DNA of 64,000 bases, from contig JAWKRG010000016.1 of the NCBI GenBank assembly GCA_041389725.1, positions 62,001-126,000 of the forward strand, given 5' to 3'. A program made the position numbers and the translations under genes. This document shows positions 1-8,918 of this stretch, piece after piece. Numbering within the stretch: the first letter of the stretch is position 1; the number at the start of each line of letters is the position of its first letter. Under the pieces are notes generated by a model. It had not been told where the DNA came from and did no database searches. It saw only the letters and a program-made list of their open reading frames with translations. This DNA is from Polyangiaceae bacterium (lineage in GTDB: Bacteria; Myxococcota_A; Polyangia; Polyangiales; Polyangiaceae).

Positions 1-413
1 GACGGAACCCAGTCCTTCTTGGGTGGCCCGGGCGGCTGAGGGCCGGGCGGTTCACCGAGAACGTTGTCCCGGGACGCGGGACGCTGTGCGCTCCAGCCCC
101 ATCCGGTCCAGCGCAACTCCCGATACTCCTGACACACGTCGATCTGGCGGCAGCGTCGACCGGACTCGCACTGATCGTCGGAATTGCAGCGCGCGAGCAC
201 GCAGCTTCCGCCGACGGCGCCGACGTACCCCGGCGCGCAGTTCTTCGGAGCCTCTGGCTCGCAGCGAGGCCCGCCGTGATCCGTAACGCCGACCGTTCCT
301 TTGGGGCAATTCTCTGGCTCCGGCGGCACGGCGTCGGCGTGCGCGATCCGACTCGAGAAGCAGAGCCAGAGCATGGTGACGCCGACCGCGAGGGCGCTAT
401 GGGATGATCGCAT
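1..413 (-). CDS. Cys-rich secreted protein, 5' part only (runs off left edge)
   Basis: Reading the minus strand from the ATG at 413 gives an open frame to the window edge (137 codons). Residues 1-26 form a signal peptide ending in Ala-His-Ala, followed by a Pro/Glu-rich stretch. The mature part has eight cysteines, several in the pattern C-N-S-D-D-Q-C-E-S-G-R-R-C, which suggests disulfide-bonded knots outside the cytoplasm. It turns Pro/Gly-rich near the edge (around residue 125). I recognise no family. The gene is divergent from the lipoprotein gene at 567, so the 150 bp between them should hold both promoters. The C-terminal part lies outside the window, so the total length is unknown. Confidence 0.7.
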   Translation of the reverse strand, partial: MRSSHSALAVGVTMLWLCFSSRIAHADAVPPEPENCPKGTVGVTDHGGPRCEPEAPKNCAPGYVGAVGGSCVLARCNSDDQCESGRRCRQIDVCQEYRELRWTGWGWSAQRPASRDNVLGEPPGPQPPGPPKKDWVP

Positions 414-566
414 GCCCGTAGGATAACCTCGTGTCGAGGCGGCTCTGCCCGAGATTCGGCGGAAGCTGTGAGGTGGCGAAATCAGCGGGAATGAACGTTC
501 AAATCGAGAGCCTAGGGGAGATCGGCGGCGTTGACATTCCCGACGGGCTCGGGTTCCCCTTCGAGC

Positions 567-974
567 ATGCGGTGCGTCGTATGGATCGCAGCGCTCGGCC
601 TGTGCGCCCTGAGTTGCGCGCGCTCGAGCGAGCCAGCGGCGTCGGCGTGTCGCGCGCCCTATGCGAGCCGACCCGCGTTGGAGTCTCGCATTCGACGAGC
701 GTTGGAGAGCGACCCCGAAGCAGGGCCCCTCTTGGCGCGCGCGCCGGCAGATCTCGCGCTTTGCTTCGCACCCGACGGCACCGGCGTGGTGAGCGGGTCG
801 ACGCTGTTGCTGAACGAAGCCCAGAGCCAGGCGCAACTCGGAGCGCGGGTCGCGCACTTGCTGCACCACGTGGCGCACGGGCAGGCGCGAACATCCGGTC
901 ATGCAGAGAGCGCCGACGAGGCGCCCGCCGTCGCCCTCGAAGCCCGAGTCCGTCAACGTCTCGCTTCGCGCTGA
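567..974 (+). CDS. Small putative lipoprotein with His cluster, unknown function
   Basis: A 135-residue protein when started at the ATG at 567, which puts a hydrophobic signal at the N-terminus ending in A-L-S-C at residue 17, an imperfect lipobox. A longer in-frame start at 531 would bury that signal. The middle holds a conserved-looking stretch around a H-L-L-H-H-V-A-H motif (about residues 100-107), which could bind metal, but no complete metallopeptidase motif follows. The tail is Ala/Glu-rich. No family recognised. It precedes the beta-helix lipoprotein by about 180 bp and is divergent from the gene at the left edge. Confidence is moderate that it is a real gene and low on any function. 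Confidence 0.55.
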   Translation: MRCVVWIAALGLCALSCARSSEPAASACRAPYASRPALESRIRRALESDPEAGPLLARAPADLALCFAPDGTGVVSGSTLLLNEAQSQAQLGARVAHLLHHVAHGQARTSGHAESADEAPAVALEARVRQRLASR

Positions 975-1036
975 GGGCTTGCGCGTAGGGTCGGCGCGGT
1001 GCGCACGGCGGCCACCATGATGGCCGCACGGCGGGC

Positions 1037-1103
1037 CCTCACGATGCGCATGCCGCGGCCCTCGCGACGCGCACCTCCACGATGGGCGGTCCTCACGATG
1101 CGC
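1037..1103 (+). repeat. 13-bp direct repeat in intergenic region
   Basis: The sequence CCTCACGATGCGC occurs at 1037-1049 and again at 1091-1103, 54 bp apart, between the small lipoprotein gene and the beta-helix gene. A TATACT hexamer follows at 1114-1119 and could be a -10 element for the gene at 1153, though I see no good -35 box. The repeats may be regulator sites or just low-complexity drift. Confidence 0.35.
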
Positions 1104-1152
1104 GCTCGTGGGGTATACTCGCGGCGTCGCCTGGCGGCGGAAAGGAGCAAGC

Positions 1153-2751
1153 ATGACCATCGACTCGAGGGCGGCTTTCGTCGGGGGGCAACCGACGAAT
1201 CGATCCAGCTGCGCGGGATCGGCACGACGTGTCGGAGTGGCAGTGCTCGTCGGCTTGTTCGCGGTTGCGTGTGGCGGCGGCGACGACTCACCGGCTGGCA
1301 GCGGAGGCGCAGCGGGCGCTGGCGCTGGCGGAGCGTCGGGCGGGGCTGGTGGAACGGCGGCTTCTGGCGGGGTCGGCGGTGCAGCGGCGGCGAGCGGGAC
1401 GGCTGGCACTGGCGGAGCCGGAGGCGTGCCTCCGACTGCTTGCGACGATGCGCCTCCGGACACGAGCTTCGCCGCCACGGCCATCGGCCAAACGGATTTT
1501 CCCTTCGTGGTCCCCAGCGGCAACGCCGCATTTCGACTGAGCGAGGATGTCACGGTCGGCGATGGCCCCGCCATCCAATGCAGCAACCACGACGACGTAG
1601 TGATCGATCTTGCCGGCCATGAGCTCACCTACGGTGCGACCGGCTACGGCCAATGGTTGATCGCCAGCGGCTGCAATCGGCTGGAGGTGCTGAACGGCAC
1701 CATCACCCAGGGCGCCTGGCCCGGCCATGCGGCCAACATCGAGCTGTCGCAGATCAACAATCTGACCGGTCTCGACCTGCACCACCTGACCTTCAATGCT
1801 CACCCAGCGGGCACCGGCACCGCGCGATGCCGATTGATCAATGCAGTCGGACTCGATGCCACGAGCGCAATCCACGCCTCCACCTTTCGGGTCGGGGCTG
1901 GCGACAACAGCTTCGGCATCACCTTCGCCTATGGCGGGCAGTTCTTCTGCAACGACGTTTCCCTCGAAGGCATCAACCAGAATGCAGGCGCGTACCCGCG
2001 CGTATTCGAAGACAGCGTCGCGGGCGCCAAGTATCACGACAACGAGATCGTGGTCGACGCGGCCTCGGCCGAGGTCAACCTGTGGGTGCAGTGGGGCGGG
2101 GACAACGTGCAAGTCTTCCGAAACACCGTGGACTTCGCCAGCGCGCACGGTCGCTTTTTCATCCTCGACAACGGCGCGCACGACGTGGAGATTTTCGACA
2201 ACAAGTTCACCATTTCGTCGACGGATGGCGTCGTCTACGTGTTTCGACCCAGAGGTTCGGGAGACATGGACGCCCATGACAACGTCTTCCACCACAACAC
2301 GGTCGACGCGTCGGCCGCCACGACCAACGTGCAGCTCGTCAGTATCGGCGACGCCCAGACCAATAGCCGCAATCACGTCTATAACAACGTGCTCGTAGGG
2401 CGCGATGTTCCGATCGCATTCTACGGCGACTCGGCCGCCGACACGCACTTCTACTGCAATCAGATCACCCACACGGGCACCGCTGGCTACGCGTTCACGA
2501 ATCGTGGCGTGGCCCACAGCGAGGTCGTCTTCAGCCACAACCGCTGGACCACTCAGCGCAGCGACGGGATCTTGATGCACTTTTGGGACGACGTGTCCGC
2601 CACACCCGCGTTTCACATGTGCGCAAACGAGGGACTCAGTGGTGCCAGCGTCGTGAACGGCGCATTTCAAGCCAGCGACTTCGACTTCTCGATGGGGCCG
2701 TGCAGCGATGGCGCTGCTGCCTGCGCCGACGACGCGGGCGCACGATTCTGA
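1153..2751 (+). CDS. Lipoprotein with Gly/Ala linker and parallel beta-helix domain
   Basis: 532 residues from the ATG at 1153, which has a good ribosome site (AAAGGAG at 1141-1147); an upstream in-frame start at 1108 is less likely. The N-terminus has a long n-region with Arg-Arg, a hydrophobic segment and a lipobox ending A-V-A-C, then Gly/Asp and a Gly/Ala/Ser linker of about 55 residues. The rest reads as a right-handed parallel beta-helix: repeated short strands with Asn/Asp turns and phrases such as H-D-V-E-I-F-D-N-K-F and V-Q-V-F-R-N-T-V-D-F, as in pectate-lyase-like and NosD-like proteins. Probably an outer-surface carbohydrate-binding or carbohydrate-cleaving protein; no catalytic residues can be assigned. 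It is the longest of several lipoproteins here with this linker style. Confidence 0.8.
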   Translation: MTIDSRAAFVGGQPTNRSSCAGSARRVGVAVLVGLFAVACGGGDDSPAGSGGAAGAGAGGASGGAGGTAASGGVGGAAAASGTAGTGGAGGVPPTACDDAPPDTSFAATAIGQTDFPFVVPSGNAAFRLSEDVTVGDGPAIQCSNHDDVVIDLAGHELTYGATGYGQWLIASGCNRLEVLNGTITQGAWPGHAANIELSQINNLTGLDLHHLTFNAHPAGTGTARCRLINAVGLDATSAIHASTFRVGAGDNSFGITFAYGGQFFCNDVSLEGINQNAGAYPRVFEDSVAGAKYHDNEIVVDAASAEVNLWVQWGGDNVQVFRNTVDFASAHGRFFILDNGAHDVEIFDNKFTISSTDGVVYVFRPRGSGDMDAHDNVFHHNTVDASAATTNVQLVSIGDAQTNSRNHVYNNVLVGRDVPIAFYGDSAADTHFYCNQITHTGTAGYAFTNRGVAHSEVVFSHNRWTTQRSDGILMHFWDDVSATPAFHMCANEGLSGASVVNGAFQASDFDFSMGPCSDGAAACADDAGARF

Positions 2752-2925
2752 AAACCGAACTCGCCCTTGATGGATGTCATCGTTGCGGGCGCAGCGCTTG
2801 CGTGGCGCTGCGCCAAGGGATCGGCTGTGCGGTGACGCGCTCTCGAGCTGCTCTAGGTCGCTGCACGTTGAACGCGACCCTGGCCGCTGCTACTTTTCGG
2901 GCGGCTCGACGAGAGGAGATGACCC

Positions 2926-3351
2926 ATGCGTTCCATCTTGTTCATGGCTGCGGCCTCCCTGTTGGTCTTGGCTTGTGGAAGTGACGACGACGACGGTGGC
3001 AAGACGGGCACCGGCGGCACCGGTGGCACCGGTGGATCGGCGACGGGTGGACAAGGGGGTGCTACCGGCGGGCAGGGTGGAAGCGCAACAGGTGGAGCAG
3101 GGGGCGTAGGTGGCGCAGCAGCGGCGTGCGCCAAGTGCCTGGCTGAGGCCCTGCAGGGCGCCTGCTCCACTGAGGCAGCGGCGTGTCAGGCTGAAGCGGG
3201 CTGCGTTGCCATCTTGGCGTGTGCCGGGCAGTGCACGGCAGGCGATACGGTCTGCGCCCAGAAGTGCGTGACCGACAACCCAACTGGCAAGGCCACCTTC
3301 GACGCGCTTGCCGCGTGCACGGACCCGATCTGCACGTCCCTCTGCACCTGA
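2926..3351 (+). CDS. Cys-rich lipoprotein with Gly/Thr repeat linker
   Basis: 141 residues. The signal peptide ends L-V-L-A-C at residue 17, a good lipobox, followed by acidic residues (S-D-D-D-D), which are typical after a lipid-anchored Cys. Residues about 23-62 are a Gly-rich linker made of G-G-T/G-G-Q/G-G-S units, encoded by repetitive DNA (3001-3115). The C-terminal 75 residues contain twelve cysteines, including a C-x2-C pair, with Ala between them, so this is a disulfide-rich small domain. Such tails recur in myxobacterial lipoproteins; function is unknown. It has its own ribosome site (GAGGAG, about 8 nt before the ATG). It ends convergent with smc. Confidence 0.75.
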   Translation: MRSILFMAAASLLVLACGSDDDDGGKTGTGGTGGTGGSATGGQGGATGGQGGSATGGAGGVGGAAAACAKCLAEALQGACSTEAAACQAEAGCVAILACAGQCTAGDTVCAQKCVTDNPTGKATFDALAACTDPICTSLCT

Positions 3352-3363
3352 TCCGCACGTGAG

Positions 3364-3425
3364 CGCACCGCACCCTGCGGGGTGAAACCGCGCAGGCAAA
3401 CCCTGAGGGCCCCGAGCGCGGTGCG
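3364..3425. terminator. Inverted repeat between converging genes
   Basis: CGCACCGC at 3364-3371 is the exact reverse complement of GCGGTGCG at 3418-3425, and a smaller hairpin (CACCC / GGGTG, 3371-3384) sits inside. It lies between the stop of the Cys-rich lipoprotein and the stop of smc. There is no T-run, so this is at best a weak or factor-assisted bidirectional terminator. Confidence 0.3.
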
Positions 3426-3430
3426 TGGGC

Positions 3431-6400
3431 TCAGGCGACTTGGGTCGCGCTGTCGTCGGACTCGGTTTCGGCCGGGGCTGGCGGCGGCGACGAGCCGAGG
3501 GCGTTGGCCCGGGCATCGCTGCGCGCGACGGCGTCCTCGTTGACCTTCACGCTCACGATGCGTGAGACGCCAGGTTCGCCCATGGTGACGCCGTAAAGCA
3601 CGTCCACGCTCTGCATCGTCTTCTTGACGTGGGTGATCAAGATGAACTGCGAGTTCGCGGTCATGGCGCGGATGGCTTCGTTGTAGCGAGCCACGTTGGC
3701 CTCGTCCAAAGGCGCGTCGACCTCGTCCAGCACGCAGAAGGGGCTCGGGCGATGCTGGAAGATCGCGAAGATCAAGGACACCGCCGTGAGCGCCTTCTCA
3801 CCACCGCTCATCAGCTCGATGTTGCCCAGCTTCTTGCCGGGGGGCTGCGCGACGATGTCGACGCCCGAGGCTAAGAGATCTTCCGGGTCCGTCAGCACCA
3901 GCTCGGCGCGGCCACCGCGGAAATTGCGGGTGAAGGTCTTCTTGAACAGCTCGTTGACGGTGTCGAAGGTCTCGCGGAAGCGGCGCCGCGACTCCTTGTT
4001 CATGTGCTTGATGGCTCGCTCCAAGTCCGCCAAGGCTTGCTCGATGTCGATCTTCTGCTTGCTCAGATCTTGGAAGCGCTTTTCTGCATCTTCCCACTCG
4101 GAGCGGGCGTCCAGATTCACCGGGCCCATGCGGTCGATCAGCTGAATCAGCTCGTCGATGCGCCGGCGCTGCTCGTCGTCGGGGGTGGGGCGAGCGTGGT
4201 AGTCGCCGATGACGCGGCGCAGATCGAGACCGCGGAAGCGATCTCGCACGTTGGCCAGGAGGTGCTCGCGCTCCAGATCGATGCGCTGCAGGGCCATCTC
4301 CGCGCGGCGCGCGCTCTCGTCGGCAGCGCTGAGCTGGTCTCGCAGCGCCTTGAGCTCTGCCTCGCGAGTGCCGAGGGCAAAGCGCACCTGCTCCAGCAGC
4401 GCGCGTGCTTGATTGAGCTCTTCGTGGGCTTCCTTGGCGTGCGCCAGGCCGTGCTTGCGCTGCTCGTGCAGGGCCAGCAAGCGTGCGGCGGTCTCCCCGG
4501 ACTGCCGCGCGGTGTCCGTCATCTCCTCGTCGAGCCGCTGAGAACGCGCGCTCAGGTCGCGCAGGGCGCCTTCGACACGTTCGAGGGAGCCGCGGGCCGC
4601 GTCCATTTGCTCGCGCACCTGAGCCAAGCGTACTTTGCGCTCGGTGACCAAGGTGGCCTGAGCGGCGACGCGATCGTTCCAAGACGTCGCCAGCGCCTCG
4701 GCCTTGACCAGGGCATGGCGCGCGTGTTCGAGCTCGGTCTCCAGGACGCTCTGGCGATTCTGTGCCTCGGTCTCGGCAGTGGTCGCGCTCTGAATCAGCT
4801 CGGCGACCTCCCCCAGCTCTTGATCCAAATGGGTGAGGCGGGTCTGGGCACGCGCGATGTCATCTGCGACGCGCGCCAGATCTTTTTCCGCATTCATGTG
4901 GGCCAGCTCGCCCTCGTGGGCGCCCTGGCGCGCGCGCTCCAAGCTGGTGCTGAGCTCGGAGATGCGTGCGCGCAGTTGGTTGTGCGCAGCAACGGCTGCG
5001 GCGCAGCGGGCGTCGAGCTCCGCTACCTCTTCGGCCAACGTGCGCATCTCGCGCTTCTGCTCGACCATGGCAGAGGCAACGTCGTCGCCGCTGCCGCCGC
5101 TGACGACGCCGTCTTTGTCCACGACCGTGCCGTCCAAAGCCACGGCCGTGGCACCCGGGAAAGCGCGGCTGACTGCGAGGGCGTCTTGGGCGGTTTCGAC
5201 GATGGCGGCATCTCCGACCAGAGAGCGCACGAGCTGCTCGTCCTCGGGCGCGAAGCGCAGCTGGTCGACCAGCAAGCCCACCACGCGCGAATCTTCCGTC
5301 AGCCGATGAGCGTTGCCGCCCGCCACGTAGGGCGGGCGCTGCGCGAGGATGCTGGCGCGGCCGCGCTCGGCTCGGCCCATCTCGCTCAGGAGCTCGATGC
5401 CCGAGTCCAGGTTCTTCACCACCACGTATTGCAGGCGGCCCGCGAGCAGACCCGCCAGGGCGGAGGTGAGATGCGCCGGCGCTTCGATGCGGTCTGCGAC
5501 CAGGCCCAGGACCGCGGGGTTGCCGGTCTGCAGCAGTGCACGGGGGCCCGCGCCCACGCCCTCCAGACGACGGTGCAGGTCTTCCAGCGCGCGAAGGCGA
5601 TTGCGCTTGAGCCCCAGTTCGTTCTTGAGGGTGTCCACGCCTCGCTCGCTCTCGAGCTGATGGCTGGACAGATCGTTCATCTCGGTTTCGAGGTTCGCGC
5701 GTTCCGCCGCGGTCAAGCGCTTGCCCTCCGCCAACTCCGCCACGCTGCGCTCGAGCGCACTCTGTCGAGCCAGCGCCGAGCTGAGCTCGCCCTGCAGGGA
5801 ATCACGCTCGCTGCTCAGTCGATCGCGTCGCGCGTGTGCCTCTGCCAAGCGCTGCACCTGCGCTTCCAGTCGTTCGTGGACGGCTGCGACCTCGGCCGCG
5901 GTGCGCGCCACGCGATCGCGAAGTTGCTGCACCTCGGCCAGCGCACTGGCTTCTTCGGTGCGCAACTGGGCGAGGGAATCATCCTCGGCCTGGGCGTCGG
6001 CGATCCGTGCGTGCTCGTCCTGAGACAAGTACTCCAGCCGCTGCAGCAGTTCGTCACGCTCGCTGTTCTGCTCGGCGTTGCGCGCCTGCACCTCGTCGAG
6101 CTCACCTCGTGCCTGGACCAGCCGCGCTTCCAAGTGCTGCAGGCGGTCACGGCAACGCTCGATTTCGGCGGTGGTGCTGGTGACTTCGTTGTCGGCCTCG
6201 AAGGCGAGCTTGGAGCCCTCGTCGGCGCGCTCTTCGATGCGCAAGGCCTCGTGGCGAGCAGCGTCCAGCTGAGTTTCGCCCTCTTGTAGCCGCTGGCGAG
6301 CGACCTCGACTTCGCGACTGGCACTGTCCCACCGCTCCCGTTCCACGCGTTCGGTGACCGCCAGCTCCAAGTACTTGTGCGAGGCGTCGTGCAGAAACAG

Positions 6401-7093
6401 ATCTTCCAGCTCGGCACGATAGGCGATGTAGCGTTCCGCCTTTGCCACCTGACGCTTGAGAGAGGCGCGGGTGCGATCGATCTCGCTGACGATGTCCGTC
6501 ACGCGCAGCAGGTTCTGGCGCGTGAGGTCCATCTTGCGCTCGGCTTGACGCTTGCGCTGCTTGTACTTGGTGATGCCTGCCGCCTCTTCGATGAAGAGAC
6601 GGCGATCCTCTGGACGCGCGCTGACGATCTGGCCGATGCGCCCCTGCTCCACGATGGAGTAGGCCTTGGTGCCAACGCCCGTGCCGAGGAACAACTCCGT
6701 GATGTCGCGCAGGCGCATCACGGTCTTGTTGATCAAGTACTCGCTGGTTCCGTCGCGGAACAAGCGGCGGGTCACCGCGATCTCGGGGTAGTCGCGGTAC
6801 TCCGGGGGGAGCAACTCGGCGTAGGCAGGGTCGTTGTTGTCGAAGGTGATGGTGACTTCGGCCAAGCCGTGGGGGCCACGGGACTCGGATCCGTTGAAGA
6901 TCACGTCCTCCATCGACTTGCCGCGGAGGTGCTTGGCGCTTTGCTCGCCCATGCACCAGCGGATTGCGTCGACGATGTTCGACTTTCCACAGCCGTTCGG
7001 GCCAACGACGCCGATGACGTCGTGGTCGAAGTGGATCACGGTGCGGTCCACGAAGGACTTGAAACCCGCGATTTCCAGCTTCTTGATGTGCAT
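3431..7093 (-). CDS. smc: Chromosome segregation protein SMC
   Basis: 1220 residues, the normal length for bacterial SMC. It forms the V-shaped ATPase dimer that, with ScpA and ScpB, organises and segregates the chromosome. Walker A is G-P-N-G-C-G-K-S-N at residues 31-39. The ABC signature L-M-S-G-G-E-K-A-L-T is near 1094 and Walker B with catalytic Glu (L-D-E-V-D-A-P-L-D-E) begins at 1122. Long Glu/Arg/Ala-rich coiled coils (about 170-500 and 680-1020) flank a Gly-containing hinge (about 510-670). The ATG at 7093 has an AAGAGG ribosome site. The last 30 residues form a Pro/Ser/acidic tail. It appears to be transcribed alone; scpA and scpB are not in the window. Confidence 0.97.
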   Translation of the reverse strand: MHIKKLEIAGFKSFVDRTVIHFDHDVIGVVGPNGCGKSNIVDAIRWCMGEQSAKHLRGKSMEDVIFNGSESRGPHGLAEVTITFDNNDPAYAELLPPEYRDYPEIAVTRRLFRDGTSEYLINKTVMRLRDITELFLGTGVGTKAYSIVEQGRIGQIVSARPEDRRLFIEEAAGITKYKQRKRQAERKMDLTRQNLLRVTDIVSEIDRTRASLKRQVAKAERYIAYRAELEDLFLHDASHKYLELAVTERVERERWDSASREVEVARQRLQEGETQLDAARHEALRIEERADEGSKLAFEADNEVTSTTAEIERCRDRLQHLEARLVQARGELDEVQARNAEQNSERDELLQRLEYLSQDEHARIADAQAEDDSLAQLRTEEASALAEVQQLRDRVARTAAEVAAVHERLEAQVQRLAEAHARRDRLSSERDSLQGELSSALARQSALERSVAELAEGKRLTAAERANLETEMNDLSSHQLESERGVDTLKNELGLKRNRLRALEDLHRRLEGVGAGPRALLQTGNPAVLGLVADRIEAPAHLTSALAGLLAGRLQYVVVKNLDSGIELLSEMGRAERGRASILAQRPPYVAGGNAHRLTEDSRVVGLLVDQLRFAPEDEQLVRSLVGDAAIVETAQDALAVSRAFPGATAVALDGTVVDKDGVVSGGSGDDVASAMVEQKREMRTLAEEVAELDARCAAAVAAHNQLRARISELSTSLERARQGAHEGELAHMNAEKDLARVADDIARAQTRLTHLDQELGEVAELIQSATTAETEAQNRQSVLETELEHARHALVKAEALATSWNDRVAAQATLVTERKVRLAQVREQMDAARGSLERVEGALRDLSARSQRLDEEMTDTARQSGETAARLLALHEQRKHGLAHAKEAHEELNQARALLEQVRFALGTREAELKALRDQLSAADESARRAEMALQRIDLEREHLLANVRDRFRGLDLRRVIGDYHARPTPDDEQRRRIDELIQLIDRMGPVNLDARSEWEDAEKRFQDLSKQKIDIEQALADLERAIKHMNKESRRRFRETFDTVNELFKKTFTRNFRGGRAELVLTDPEDLLASGVDIVAQPPGKKLGNIELMSGGEKALTAVSLIFAIFQHRPSPFCVLDEVDAPLDEANVARYNEAIRAMTANSQFILITHVKKTMQSVDVLYGVTMGEPGVSRIVSVKVNEDAVARSDARANALGSSPPPAPAETESDDSATQVA

Positions 7094-7395
7094 CGAAACC
7101 TCTTGCTCGAGCGCCCCTCAGGCTATAGCAGTCCCGACGGGACGACGCTCCCACCGACCGAGGCCGGTGCTTCTTGCGAATCAGTTTGAAAACGCGGCCC
7201 TTGTCGGGCACCGCACCTAGCGTAACCGCACGTCATGTATGGTCACGCCAGCTACTGCACACTTCTACAGTGCGGCGCGGATGCTGACAACTGGAAAAGC
7301 ACGGTGGCGGCCGAGCCTGGAGATCGATGCCACAATCGCGGGAAATCGTTGACAAGCTTCCCGCTCCGACACATCAAGCGCCGGCGAGAATTGCC
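7094..7395. other. Divergent intergenic region smc / fmdB-like gene
   Basis: About 300 bp with no convincing gene. It must hold the smc promoter (minus) and that of the zinc-ribbon gene (plus). A perfect TTGACA lies at 7349-7354 on the plus strand, but the hexamer 17 bp downstream (CATCAA) is a poor -10. I see no strong palindrome. Confidence 0.4.
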
Positions 7396-7749
7396 ATGAC
7401 CTACGAGTATGCCTGCGAGGCCTGCGGCCACACCTGGGAGGCCGAGCAGTCCATTCGAGACGAGCCGCTGACCGAGTGCCCGAACTGCAAAGGCGCGACG
7501 GCAAAGCGAATGGTCAGCGGAGGGCAGGGTTTCATCCTCAAAGGGGGTGGTTGGTACGCGGACGGCTATGGCTCTGCGAAACCGGGCTCGAAAAAGAGTG
7601 GGGAAAGCAGCAGCACCAGCTCTACATCGACGACGAGCAGCACGTCGGATTCTGCAACGACGAGCAGCAAGTCGGATTCTGCTGGTGACGGCGGCGCGAG
7701 CAGCAGCACGACGAGTGGCACGAGCGGCGGAAGCGGAACCAAGAGCTGA
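7396..7749 (+). CDS. FmdB-family zinc-ribbon protein
   Basis: 117 residues from the ATG at 7396; the open frame extends upstream to 7327 but family members begin with M-x-Y-E-Y-x-C. Two Cys pairs, C-E-A-C (residues 7-10) and C-P-N-C (about 28-31), make a zinc ribbon, followed by the G-G-Q-G-F-I-L-K-G-G-G-W-Y segment typical of the FmdB regulatory protein family. The last 60 residues are a low-complexity Ser/Thr/Gly/Lys tail, which is common in delta-proteobacterial and myxobacterial members. The family is linked by name to formamidase regulation, but its real role is mostly unknown. It may share transcription with the PheA-like gene 57 bp downstream. Confidence 0.85.
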   Translation: MTYEYACEACGHTWEAEQSIRDEPLTECPNCKGATAKRMVSGGQGFILKGGGWYADGYGSAKPGSKKSGESSSTSSTSTTSSTSDSATTSSKSDSAGDGGASSSTTSGTSGGSGTKS

Positions 7750-7806
7750 CCCAGTTCGTGAACGTGGTCGCCTCGGGCGATGGCACCTGCTAAAATGTCT
7801 AGGCCT

Positions 7807-8874
7807 ATGCCGGACAAGAAACGACGACTACAGGAAGTCCGCGAGCAGATCCGCGATGCGGACTTGGCATTGCTGAAGGCGCTCGAGGCGCGTGCCGCGC
7901 TCAACCACGAAGCGCGGCGGCTCTTGGAGGGCGAGCCCCCGGTGGCAGACCGAGGCGAGCGGGAAGCGCTCGACGCCCTCGAAGCTGCCTCGAGCGGCGT
8001 GCTGCCGGTGGGCGCCGTGCGCTCCATCTTCAGCGAGATCCACGCGGTGGGACGGGGCATCGAGCAACCGATCCGTATCGCCTACCTAGGGCCCGAGGGC
8101 GGGTTCTCCCACGCGGTTGCTCAGCATCAGTTCGGGCCGAGCGCCACCTTCCTTGAGTGTCCGACGGTGGCTGAAGCGCTGGACGAGGTCGTTCGCGCGC
8201 GCGCGGTGTTCGCCGTGTTCCCCTTCGAGTCGTCCATCGAGGGCTTGGTGCAGGCGTCGATCAACGCGCTGGAGCCGACCGACCTCGTGCTCGTCGCCGA
8301 ACGCAGCATGCCGGCGACCTACGACTTGGTCAGCCACGCTGACGAGCTAGGGGCGGTGAAGAAGATCTACGCGACGGCGGCGGCGCACGCGGCCTGCGAG
8401 CGCTTCGTTGCCGCCGAAATGCCCAATGTCGCGGTAGTGGACGTTCGTTCGCCGGTTCAGGCCATCGAGCTGGCGCGCGCCGAAGCAGGGGCCGCGGCCC
8501 TCGTGCCCGAAGCCTCAGGTCGTGCGGCTAATTTGTGCGTGCTGCGAGCCAACGTCGGTGACAGCGCAGACATGCATTTCCGCTACGGCGTCGCAGGGGC
8601 ACGTCCTGCCAGCCGCTCTGGCCAAGACACCACGTGCCTGTTGTTCAACGTGGACGACACCCCCGGAGCACTCTTCGACATCTTGCGACACTTTGCCGAG
8701 CGCGGCATCAATCTCAAGAAGCTGCAGTCGCGACCGATGGTCAATGGTGGTCTCGACTACCTCTTCTACGTGGAGATCAGCGGCCACGTCACGGATCGCG
8801 CCGTGGTGACCGCTCTGGAATCCGTGAAGCGGCAGACCAAGTACCTACGCGTGCTCGGTTCTTTTCCGAGCTGA
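7807..8874 (+). CDS. PheA-like chorismate mutase/prephenate dehydratase/ACT protein with altered active sites
   Basis: 355 residues from the ATG at 7807 (in-frame starts exist at 7780 and 7795). Domain order matches the bifunctional P-protein of phenylalanine synthesis: AroQ-type chorismate mutase (about 5-88), prephenate dehydratase (about 90-265, opening I-A-Y-L-G-P-E-G-G-F-S-H) and ACT (about 275-350, with G-A-L-F at 287 and Q-S-R-P at 307 where Phe binds). Against the family pattern, key dehydratase positions differ: GTFS is GGFS (99), the Asn of E-N-S is Ser (142), the S-H-P-Q-A-L-A-Q segment is A-T-A-A-A-H-A-A (189-196), and T-R-F is F-R-Y (258-260). The mutase Lys equivalent to E. coli Lys39 is Leu40. 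The fold seems kept; catalysis is doubtful. It lies upstream of hisC, aroA and cmk, so an aromatic-pathway role is likely. Confidence 0.8.
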   Translation: MPDKKRRLQEVREQIRDADLALLKALEARAALNHEARRLLEGEPPVADRGEREALDALEAASSGVLPVGAVRSIFSEIHAVGRGIEQPIRIAYLGPEGGFSHAVAQHQFGPSATFLECPTVAEALDEVVRARAVFAVFPFESSIEGLVQASINALEPTDLVLVAERSMPATYDLVSHADELGAVKKIYATAAAHAACERFVAAEMPNVAVVDVRSPVQAIELARAEAGAAALVPEASGRAANLCVLRANVGDSADMHFRYGVAGARPASRSGQDTTCLLFNVDDTPGALFDILRHFAERGINLKKLQSRPMVNGGLDYLFYVEISGHVTDRAVVTALESVKRQTKYLRVLGSFPS

Positions 8875-8918
8875 CTTTCGTCGACAAGAGGAAAGAAAAG
8901 ACCGTAGGCTCCCGGGCG

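Noticed and set aside
4004..6289. 761-codon open frame on the plus strand inside smc
   Set aside because: Antisense of the SMC coiled coils. Its Leu/Ala/Gln/Val-rich composition is what the reverse of such DNA would give.
8634..8918. Upstream extension of the HisC-type gene
   Set aside because: It overlaps the PheA-like ACT domain and does not resemble an aminotransferase N-terminus; the ATG at 8919 gives a normal length.
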